DNA from: Candidatus Methanophagales archaeon
GTDB taxonomy: Archaea > Halobacteriota > Syntropharchaeia > Alkanophagales > Methanospirareceae
NCBI GenBank assembly: GCA_021161765.1
Contig: JAGGZZ010000124.1
Coordinates: 1-7,539 of the forward strand
Reading direction: 5' to 3'
Length of the DNA stretch: 7,539 bases
Numbering within the stretch: the stretch's first letter is position 1; each line of letters starts with the position of its first letter. Below are positions 1 through 5,207 of the stretch, piece by piece. The notes under the pieces were generated by a model. It saw only the letters and a program-made list of their open reading frames with translations. It was not told the DNA's origin and made no database searches. The position numbers and the translations under genes were made by a program.

Positions 1-1005
1 ATGCAATGGTCATAATCGGCAGGTCGTTTAGCAGAGCCAGAAGGACAATCATAAGGGCTGTGACAGGATAGAAATTAAATACCAGTATGGATAGTGTCAT
101 GAAGAATAATACCCTTATCGTTTCAGCAATGCGATACATGGCATAACTATTCATCCGCTGAAATATTTTACGGCTTTCCTTGATGGCATCAATAATCACG
201 GATAATCCCGGCAGCGTCAGCACGATGTCTGCTGCTGAACGTGCAGCGTCCGTGGCGCTTTCCACTGCAATGCCGACATCCGCTTTCTTCAATGCTGGTG
301 CATCATTTACGCCGTCTCCGGTCATACCAACGATATGCCTCTTTGCCTGCAGAGATTCCACGATGCAGTATTTATGCTCCGGATAAACCTCCGCAAAACC
401 ATCCGCCCCCTCAACGAGTCGCTGCGTTTCCGAGTCCTTCTTACCGACAAGACTCGAGGATGGCAGGATATTAGTCCCGAGATTAATCAGCCGGGCAGTC
501 TCTTTGGCAATGGCAGTATGGTCTCCCGTAACCATCTTCACCTGAACGCCCATATCCTCTGCGGTTCTAAGTGTCTCTGCCGAATCCTCGCGGGGCGGGT
601 CGTACAGAGGAATTATTCCCGCAAACTCCCACTCTCCCCCTTTGTCTTTAGTTGTCCTTGACACACCCAATGCTCGGTAGCCCTTTTCTGCAAGTTCAAC
701 GACTTCCTGATTGACCGCATCTTCAATCTGCGGTGCATTCGCCGCAAGCGATAGAATTACTTGCGGAGCTCCTTTCGACACCTTAAAGGCATTTCCTTCG
801 GCATCCCGGATGCTTGCTTCTGTACGCTTGTGCACCGGGTCAAAAGGTGTAAACGATGTTACACGTCAGTGTCCCTATTTTCTCCGAGCACAGAACATCC
901 ATACCCTTCTTCTCCTGTCAGACCTCCGGCACTCGCTGATAATTTGTGGAAAGTATCAGGCACGGAAAGCTCCTTCAAATCGTCAAAGGCTTCTTTTTGT
1001 GTCAT
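1..1005 (-). pseudogene. Broken P-type (P3A, proton-pumping type) ATPase, runs off the left edge
   Basis: Read on the minus strand, this is a decayed plasma-membrane H+-ATPase-type P-type ATPase. The N-terminal piece (ATG at 1005) encodes a normal cytosolic start ending in GGLTGEEGY. At about 901 the frame changes and the sequence jumps to MDVLCSEKIGTLT, the phosphorylation motif, so TM1-TM4 and the actuator domain are missing. At about 847 it changes frame again and jumps to PFDPVHKRTEA, so the first part of the nucleotide-binding domain is missing too. From 847 to 1 one frame stays open and carries intact KGAPQVI, DPPRED, MVTGDHTA and TGDGVNDAP motifs, then TM5-TM6 (FFMTLSILVF, LNDLPIMTIA). 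The motif DKTGTLT reads EKIGTLT, so the phosphorylated Asp is lost. The N-terminal frame stops at 859-861. The P3A assignment rests on PFDPVHKRTEA, DPPR and the hinge sequence. A working pump cannot be made from this copy. Confidence 0.93.
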
Positions 1006-1045
1006 TCTCTTCAGCACGCCTCACCCTGCTTCTTATGCGGGATAT

Positions 1046-1057
1046 TGATATTTATAG
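1046..1057. promoter_or_regulatory. TATA-like element between the ATPase remnant and the protease gene, readable both ways
   Basis: The sequence is TTGATATTTATA on the plus strand; with the next base its minus-strand reading contains CTATAAATATC. Both orientations resemble an archaeal box A. On the minus strand a start about 26 bases away would fall near 1025, about 20 bases before the ATPase start. On the plus strand it would fall near 1078-1082, which would favour the 1091 start of the protease over the 1070 one. This is inference from spacing only. Confidence 0.35.
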
Positions 1058-1069
1058 ATGAATCCATGA

Positions 1070-2005
1070 ATGGATAAAGTGAGAAAAAAAATGGGCAAGA
1101 AAATCTTCGCACTTGTAGTTGTTCTTCTGGTTGCTTCTATCGCAGCGAACATATACTTTATTTCTAACCAGAGCCAATTAAACCTTTCAGAGGTTAAAAC
1201 GCAGATAAATGCGCTCGAAGAGGCGAATGCAGACTTGAATAAAGAACTTTACCAAACCAACCTTTCACTACAACAAGCGAGAGCACAGCTCGATTTGTAC
1301 AGAGGACAAATAGCAGAGCTTAAAAGCCAGATAAATATAAGCTTCGTTTCAGGGGAGGAGGGTAGAGCCCAACTAGATGCTCCCGCGGTGATGCGGCGGG
1401 TGGAATACAGCGGTAATTATCCCTTTTACTCACGCCGGATTGTGGAAAATGGAACCATGATGCAGGTCTCTGTTGATATTAAACCCGGATACGGGCGTGT
1501 CCTTGTGGAAACAAAACCGCTAATGGGCGTTGTCTTTCAGGATGCAGCAAATACCGCGGCTGTCGCTGCCGAGAATTATACCGGATGCGACCTCTCAGGA
1601 AGCGATGTTATCTTCAGTGTTGAAGCATTATCAGAAGTCCCCGAAGTTGATGGACCCAGCGCTGGCGCCCTGATGACAACACTTATTATTGCGGCACTGG
1701 AAAATATCACGCTACCCGATGATATTACCATGACGGGCACAATCAGTCCGGAGGGACATGTTGGGGAGATTGGAGGTGTGGTATACAAGGCAACGGCGGC
1801 GAAAGAGGCTAATAAGCGTATCTTCATCCTTCCGCGTGAGAACAACCGGCTTGTGAGGTATGAAGAAGTGAGGAAACAGTACGGCGGCATAACCATAATT
1901 AAGCAGAATCCGGTCGTAGAAGATACAAAAGAATACATCGAGAAGAATATTGGAATTCACGTTGAATATGTTGATTCAATCAAAGATGTTATGAACCTCG
2001 TTTGA
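1070..2005 (+). CDS. Membrane-anchored Lon-like (S16 family) serine protease
   Basis: The 311-residue protein has one N-terminal membrane anchor (about residues 11-31), a coiled-coil stretch rich in Leu, Glu, Gln and Ala (about 37-92), and a Lon proteolytic (S16) domain from about 105 to the end. The catalytic dyad is visible: Ser197 in DGPSAGA and Lys240 in GGVVYKATAA. They lie 43 residues apart, as in E. coli Lon (Ser679/Lys722). There is no AAA+ ATPase domain, so it is not a complete Lon; it belongs to the archaeal stand-alone S16 group (COG1750 type). Topology is inferred: the short basic N-terminus should stay inside, placing the coiled coil and protease outside the membrane. ATG 1070 gives the longest form and has no clear ribosome binding site. 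ATG 1091 is preceded by GTGAG at 1079-1083 and would start MGKKIFALVV, keeping the whole anchor. Its substrate is unknown. Confidence 0.9.
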   Translation: MDKVRKKMGKKIFALVVVLLVASIAANIYFISNQSQLNLSEVKTQINALEEANADLNKELYQTNLSLQQARAQLDLYRGQIAELKSQINISFVSGEEGRAQLDAPAVMRRVEYSGNYPFYSRRIVENGTMMQVSVDIKPGYGRVLVETKPLMGVVFQDAANTAAVAAENYTGCDLSGSDVIFSVEALSEVPEVDGPSAGALMTTLIIAALENITLPDDITMTGTISPEGHVGEIGGVVYKATAAKEANKRIFILPRENNRLVRYEEVRKQYGGITIIKQNPVVEDTKEYIEKNIGIHVEYVDSIKDVMNLV

Positions 2006-2008
2006 GCG

Positions 2009-2016
2009 TATATAAA
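2009..2016 (+). promoter_or_regulatory. TATA box of the glycosyltransferase remnant
   Basis: TATATAAA lies just after the protease stop codon and about 30 bases before the ATG at 2045. A transcription start about 26 bases downstream would leave a leader of only a few bases, so the transcript would be nearly leaderless. It indicates that the remnant once began its own transcription unit. Confidence 0.5.
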
Positions 2017-2044
2017 TATTAAATTCCCTCTTTTTAAAAATTAC

Positions 2045-2212
2045 ATGAAGGTTTTATTGACAACTCCTTATTACCCCCCACATATAGGCGGGATTGAAAT
2101 TCACACCGCGAATATTGCAAGGGGGATGAGGGAGAAGGGATATGAAGTTGAGGTTGTAACAGCAACAGGGAGTGATGAACGTGTAAATGTAAAGGTTAGG
2201 ATGATAAACTGA
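2045..2212 (+). pseudogene. N-terminal stub of a GT4-type glycosyltransferase
   Basis: The frame from ATG 2045 to TGA 2210-2212 encodes 55 residues. It starts MKVLLTTPYYPPHIGGIE and continues with HTANIARGMREKGYEVEVVT. This is the first beta strand, glycine-rich loop, first helix and second strand of the N-terminal Rossmann domain of GT4 (GT-B fold) glycosyltransferases, which transfer sugars from nucleotide-sugar donors. Family members are normally about 350-400 residues, so roughly 85% is missing, including the donor-binding C-terminal domain. No further glycosyltransferase sequence follows in any plus frame. Homology appears to end near 2205, where an opposing membrane protein ORF begins to look genuine. 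The gene therefore seems cut by a deletion or inversion. It could still yield a short peptide, but not an enzyme. Confidence 0.8.
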
Positions 2213-2505
2213 ATTTGAAGCTTTTTTGAGTTGCTTTTGCATTTATGGTCTCGCAACATCGCAAATGCAGAACTTAACATCCCGAACAGGAGGATTGCAT
2301 AACCTATGAATATGAGCGTTGATTCATAAGTCATGCGTAATAGCATCGCAGCGTCTATGAAATCATCGGTAAATATATTCAGCACGTCAAGGAAGAATAC
2401 CGCATCTATCAATGTAGCGATGATGAACGTTGCACCGCTGATTATGCTCACCTTTACGAGCTTACGCCTTGTAAAATAGGACAGAAAAGGATGTATCTTT
2501 CTCAC
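2101..2505 (-). CDS. Small membrane protein, unrecognised, with a tail antisense to the glycosyltransferase stub
   Basis: The protein is about 134 residues from GTG 2505, the start supported by a GGTGATC Shine-Dalgarno site three bases upstream. A longer TTG start at 2517 is possible but would lie over that site. Residues about 1-95 look real: a basic N-terminus (VRKIHPFLSYFTRRKLVKVS), a hydrophobic segment IISGATFIIATLIDAVFF, an acidic linker, a second hydrophobic segment STLIFIGYAILLFGML, then a basic RDHKCKSNSKK stretch. From about 2212 leftwards the frame runs antisense through the glycosyltransferase stub, giving a Thr/Ser-rich tail (TFTRSSLPVAVTTSTS) that looks accidental. The original protein was probably about 100 residues or longer and lost its natural end at the junction. 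I do not recognise the family. It may be a chimeric or decayed gene. Confidence 0.45.
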   Translation of the reverse strand: MRKIHPFLSYFTRRKLVKVSIISGATFIIATLIDAVFFLDVLNIFTDDFIDAAMLLRMTYESTLIFIGYAILLFGMLSSAFAMLRDHKCKSNSKKLQIQFIILTFTFTRSSLPVAVTTSTSYPFSLIPLAIFAV

Positions 2506-2508
2506 CTG

Positions 2509-2515
2509 GATCACC
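2509..2515 (-). promoter_or_regulatory. Ribosome binding site deciding the GTG start at 2505
   Basis: The minus strand reads GGTGATC, a seven-base match to the complement of the archaeal 16S rRNA 3' tail (GGAGGTGATC), followed by CAG and then GTG. A TTTTTAAA stretch near 2538-2545 on the same strand is a plausible TATA element for it. Confidence 0.5.
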
Positions 2516-2592
2516 AAGAATATATTCTCTTCAGAAGTTTAAAAAAAAAAGCTGCGCATGCTCAATGTAAAATAAAATCTATGGGCATTGTC

Positions 2593-2638
2593 TTTATATT
2601 AAATAAAGTTCTATATAAAAACACAAAATATAGGAGGT
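2593..2638 (+). promoter_or_regulatory. hsp20 promoter (TATA) and strong ribosome binding site
   Basis: TTTATATT at 2593-2600 is a good box A whose expected start site (about 2622-2626) still includes the ribosome binding site. AGGAGGT at 2632-2638 stands seven bases before ATG 2646. A second TATA-like stretch, CTATATAAAA (2611-2620), is too close to the gene to keep the ribosome binding site on the transcript, so it is the less likely box. No clear heat-shock operator was recognised. Confidence 0.65.
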
Positions 2639-2645
2639 ATAAGAA

Positions 2646-3098
2646 ATGGATAGATGGTTTGATCCGTTTGAAGAGCTAAGAAGGATGCAGGAGCGGATGT
2701 ATAGGATATTTGGTGAGATAGAGCCTTCTTTTATGGAGCGGAAGATGCTGCCTGCAACAGGCGGTGAACTTGCAACCGTAGAGCCGTTTGTGGACGTAAT
2801 AGACAAGGAAGATAAGGTCGTGGTTGCCGCAGATGTGCCAGGAGTCGAGAAAGAGGACCTTTCGGTGAATATAAGTGGCGATAGGCTGGAAATCAGCGCG
2901 GAACGCAAGAAAGAGGCTGAGGAGAAAAAAGAAGGGTACGTCAGAAGAGAGAGGACTTATACAAGCTATTACAGGTTAGTGCCCCTTCCGGCAGAAGTAG
3001 ATGCGGATAAAGCGGACGCAACATTTGAGAATGGTGTGCTTGAGATTACGATGCCGAAAGTAAAGGCGATAGAGAAAAAGAAGATCAAAATTAAGTGA
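2646..3098 (+). CDS. hsp20: Small heat shock protein, Hsp20/alpha-crystallin family
   Basis: This 150-residue protein is an ATP-independent chaperone that binds unfolding proteins and forms large oligomers in the cytoplasm. The N-terminal arm (about 1-44) starts MDRWFDPFEELRRMQERM, the usual amphipathic form. The alpha-crystallin domain covers about 45-138 with VEPFVDVIDKED, the ADVPGVEKEDL strand-loop, and the signature FENGVLEITMPK (GVL at 130-132). The C-terminus ends in KIKIK, supplying the I-X-I motif that docks into the groove of a neighbouring subunit. Length is normal for archaea. It has its own promoter, an AGGAGGT ribosome binding site and a terminator hairpin directly behind, so it is probably a single-gene unit made at high level. 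Confidence 0.97.
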   Translation: MDRWFDPFEELRRMQERMYRIFGEIEPSFMERKMLPATGGELATVEPFVDVIDKEDKVVVAADVPGVEKEDLSVNISGDRLEISAERKKEAEEKKEGYVRRERTYTSYYRLVPLPAEVDADKADATFENGVLEITMPKVKAIEKKKIKIK

Positions 3099-3111
3099 GT
3101 TTTTTAGAGAT

Positions 3112-3146
3112 TAGGGAAAAGGTACCATACCTTTTCCTTATTTTTT
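3112..3146 (+). terminator. Hairpin plus T-tract behind hsp20
   Basis: A perfect 10-bp inverted repeat, GGAAAAGGTA (3115-3124) and TACCTTTTCC (3128-3137), is separated by the loop CCA. It extends to 13 pairs (3112-3140) with one G-T wobble. TTATTTTTTG follows from 3138. It begins 14 bases after the hsp20 stop. Its form is that of a bacterial intrinsic terminator; archaea mainly use the T-tract itself. Confidence 0.75.
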
Positions 3147-3174
3147 GTCTATTTTAATTTAATAACAAAAGTTT

Positions 3175-3822
3175 ATGTATACCCTATATACGTTCTTCCT
3201 GATGGCTTTTACCGCCCTCTTCGTCATCGTTAATCCCATTGGGAATGTCATGGTCTTTATCTCGTTGACAGAAGATAGGGGATTTGATGAAAAGAAGCGA
3301 ATAGCAAAGAAGACAGCGATATTTGGATGTCTTACTCTCGTAATCTTCGCAATATTTGGTGATTTAATTCTCTCTTTCTTTCAGATTACGGTCGATTCAC
3401 TGCGTGTTATTGGTGGAATACTGATATTGGCGATTGCAATGGATATGATGCAGGGACGAAAACCAAGAGCGAAACATACGCCAGAAGAGGTAAAAGAGTC
3501 TGGCGAAAGGGAGGACATATCCTTCTTTCCACTTGCGGTCCCAATGCTGGCGGGTCCTGGTGCGATAACGACTGCAATCGTCCTGATGAAAACCGCAGAG
3601 ACAATACCATTTAAGGTAATTGTATTACTATCTATTATCCTTGCCTTTCTCATAACAGGGATTCTCTTCAGAATGTCAGAGCAAATTCATCGCGTGCTCG
3701 GCGTGACCGGAAGCATGGTAATCACAAGGATGATGGGGCTTATCTTAGGTGCAATAGCAGTTCAATTCATTACGAAGGGCTTGTGGGATATTTTCTTGGC
3801 ACTACAACAGGGTGCTGGCTAA
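3175..3822 (+). CDS. MarC family integral membrane protein
   Basis: The 215-residue protein has six predicted membrane segments (about 4-26, 43-68, 74-93, 117-137, 145-166 and 184-206). The family's two re-entrant-like motifs are present: NPIGNVMVFISLT at 20-32 and PLAVPMLAGPGAITTA at 119-134. A charged cytoplasmic loop (about 95-115) lies between the two halves, giving the typical inverted three-plus-three layout. MarC proteins (UPF0056, COG2095) are inner-membrane proteins of unsettled function. The historic link to multiple antibiotic resistance was not upheld, and transport is presumed from the fold. ATG 3175 matches the usual family N-terminus. There is no ribosome binding site, and the AT-rich TTTTAATTTAATAA at 3152-3165 is close, so a leaderless transcript is likely. 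It is separated from hsp20 by a terminator and is convergent with corA. Confidence 0.93.
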   Translation: MYTLYTFFLMAFTALFVIVNPIGNVMVFISLTEDRGFDEKKRIAKKTAIFGCLTLVIFAIFGDLILSFFQITVDSLRVIGGILILAIAMDMMQGRKPRAKHTPEEVKESGEREDISFFPLAVPMLAGPGAITTAIVLMKTAETIPFKVIVLLSIILAFLITGILFRMSEQIHRVLGVTGSMVITRMMGLILGAIAVQFITKGLWDIFLALQQGAG

Positions 3823-3884
3823 AATTATCGTATAGCTTACTGAAGAAATCGTGTGTTATTCCGTTTTCTCCACTTCTCTTCTAT

Positions 3885-4877
3885 TCACAACCATCCTTTT
3901 CTGTTGAAGTATATTAGCATACATATAGATATAGCAGCCATTACAGCCATGATAGAGAAATAGCCATAGGGCGAATAGAGTTCTGGCATGTTTAAGGGCT
4001 TATCCGTCCCACCACCCTGGAAATTCATGCCGTAGATTCCCGTAATGAAGGTAAGAGGTATAAATATCGTTGCGATAATTGTCAGCACCTTCATTATTTC
4101 GTTCATTTTATTGGCTAAGGACGAGTGATAGACCTCAAGTGCCCCCTCAGCATTTTCTCGTATATTCTCCATCGAATCCAACAGAGAAATCGTATGGTCA
4201 TAGACATCCCGGAAGTAAATCTTGGTTTCGGGTTTAATGAGCGGCGTATCACTTCTTTCCAACTTACCCACCACATCCCGCTGCCCCCTGACGATTCTGT
4301 GCATGTGTCTGATTTGCCGTATAAGTAGTCTAACCTTCTCTATGGTTTGCACAGTGGGTTTTTCAAGGAACTCTTCATCTATTTCGTCCATCTTATCCTC
4401 AAAATCTTCTATAACTACGTTGTAATTATCTACAATGGCATCCAAAATCCTGTAAAGCAAAAAATCTTCCCTTCCCTTTAGTATCAATGGCTTCTTCCTT
4501 AGAATTCTTTCTTTTAGCTCTTCTATACGTTTTAGTTGCTTCTCGTGGATTGTTATCAGAATATACTTGCTGACAAAAATGCTTAATTGCCCGGTTGAAA
4601 TACCTTCCTCTCCGGCATTTATCGTCTTTGCAATGACGAATAGGTACTCATCGTAATCATCCATCTTGGGTCTTTCCTCTGCCTGCACACTATCTTCGAT
4701 TGCTAATGGATGGAATCCAAGGAGACTTTCAAGGGGCGAGAGTTCTTCGATTGTTGGTTCGGTAATGTCTATCCAGAGCACAATTTTTTCCTCTTGTAAT
4801 GCGGGTATCTCCTCAAGCGATTCCAACTCGTATATCCGTTGCATCGTAGCTGAGTATTTAATCGCTGTAATCTTCAT
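3885..4877 (-). CDS. corA: CorA-type magnesium/cobalt channel
   Basis: This 330-residue CorA forms a homopentameric channel for divalent cations in the cytoplasmic membrane. The large cytosolic domain (about 1-255) includes the usual LLGFHPLAIEDS and RPKMDDYDEYLFV segments and a long acidic stalk helix (about 150-262). TM1 is about 263-282 and ends in the selectivity motif YGMN (282-285). TM2 is about 305-324, followed by the short basic tail FNRKGWL. The outer loop is longer than usual: GMNF is followed by QGGGTDKPLN before the expected MPEL. The start is fixed by AAGGAGGA seven bases upstream. Its 3' end faces marC with 62 bases between the genes and no obvious hairpin there. Function is inferred from the family; whether it favours Mg2+ or Co2+ cannot be read. 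Confidence 0.97.
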   Translation of the reverse strand: MKITAIKYSATMQRIYELESLEEIPALQEEKIVLWIDITEPTIEELSPLESLLGFHPLAIEDSVQAEERPKMDDYDEYLFVIAKTINAGEEGISTGQLSIFVSKYILITIHEKQLKRIEELKERILRKKPLILKGREDFLLYRILDAIVDNYNVVIEDFEDKMDEIDEEFLEKPTVQTIEKVRLLIRQIRHMHRIVRGQRDVVGKLERSDTPLIKPETKIYFRDVYDHTISLLDSMENIRENAEGALEVYHSSLANKMNEIMKVLTIIATIFIPLTFITGIYGMNFQGGGTDKPLNMPELYSPYGYFSIMAVMAAISICMLIYFNRKGWL

Positions 4878-4883
4878 CCCCTA

Positions 4884-4928
4884 TCCTCCTTGCATTTCCT
4901 TTTCTACATTCTAAAAATAATAATAAAA
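4884..4928 (-). promoter_or_regulatory. corA promoter and ribosome binding site
   Basis: On the minus strand AAGGAGGA (4884-4891) lies six bases before the ATG. TTTTTATTATTATTTTTAG (about 4911-4928) is an AT-rich box A candidate that would place the start near 4893-4900. No magnesium riboswitch can be recognised: the leader would be only about 20 bases. Confidence 0.55.
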
Positions 4929-5067
4929 AGGCGGAAAAGATAAAATACCGTAAAGTATTCATAACTACTGGTTGAGGTTACTAATCCCTGCTTTTGTGGG
5001 CGAATGTATTTGCCTATAATTTGCTGTTTTGTTTCGTTTAAATATTAATAACTTTTTGTCCATTTCA

Positions 5068-5094
5068 GACACTCTCTTCACCTACAAGAGTGTC
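5068..5094. repeat. 8-bp inverted repeat with an 11-base loop
   Basis: GACACTCT (5068-5075) pairs perfectly with AGAGTGTC (5087-5094). There is no T-tract, so it is not an obvious terminator. It could be a protein-binding site or, if transcription starts at about 5069 from the TATA-like stretch at 5038-5051, a 5' hairpin on the transcript. Confidence 0.4.
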
Positions 5095-5127
5095 CCTCTT
5101 CTGCATGAAACTCAACCACCCAGAAGG

Positions 5128-5138
5128 AAAAATATAAA
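5128..5138 (+). promoter_or_regulatory. Candidate TATA box of the radical SAM gene
   Basis: AAAAATATAAA would place transcription start near 5161, in the middle of the palindrome at 5154-5171, with a leader of about 47 bases. TTTAAGTATAAC at 5163-5174 is a second candidate, giving a start near 5195. The choice cannot be made from sequence alone. Confidence 0.4.
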
Positions 5139-5153
5139 CATCGTGATGAACAA

Positions 5154-5171
5154 ATACTTAAGTTTAAGTAT
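5154..5171. promoter_or_regulatory. Palindromic operator-like site
   Basis: ATACTTAA and TTAAGTAT form a perfect 8-bp inverted repeat around the spacer GT. It lies 36-54 bases before the radical SAM start and either covers the predicted transcription start or overlaps the second TATA candidate. Binding there by a dimeric helix-turn-helix repressor is inferred from position and symmetry; no cognate regulator gene is seen in the window. Confidence 0.45.
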
Positions 5172-5207
5172 AACACAAGGGATTATTCAAAACAGCCGGT
5201 GGTAACC

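Larger units (their letters stand above)
4929..5207. other. Intergenic region between divergent corA and the radical SAM gene
   Basis: No convincing ORF is present. The stretch holds the upstream side of the corA promoter, an AT-rich TTTAAATATTAATA at 5038-5051, an 8-bp inverted repeat at 5068-5094, a TATA-like AAAAATATAAA at 5128-5138 and an 18-base palindrome at 5154-5171. It is the longest gene-free stretch of the window and most of its structure lies on the radical SAM side. Confidence 0.6.

Noticed and set aside
180..1061. Several overlapping plus-strand ORFs
   Set aside because: They lie antisense to the P-type ATPase remnant, whose minus-strand translation shows unmistakable family motifs; the plus frames are Ser/Pro/Arg-rich and carry no recognisable domain.
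2171..2211. GTGATGA ... CTGA resembling C and D boxes of a C/D guide RNA
   Set aside because: No internal D'/C' pair and the box spacing is too short; the stretch is explained as glycosyltransferase coding sequence.
2195..2240. Insertion sequence end at the glycosyltransferase breakpoint
   Set aside because: No terminal inverted repeat, target duplication or transposase sequence could be found around the junction.
2054..2242. Minus-strand 62-residue ORF
   Set aside because: Antisense to the glycosyltransferase stub, which has the clear family sequence on the plus strand.
2417..2439. GATGATGA followed by CTGA, another C/D-box look-alike
   Set aside because: The boxes are too close and the second pair is missing; it lies within the membrane protein ORF.
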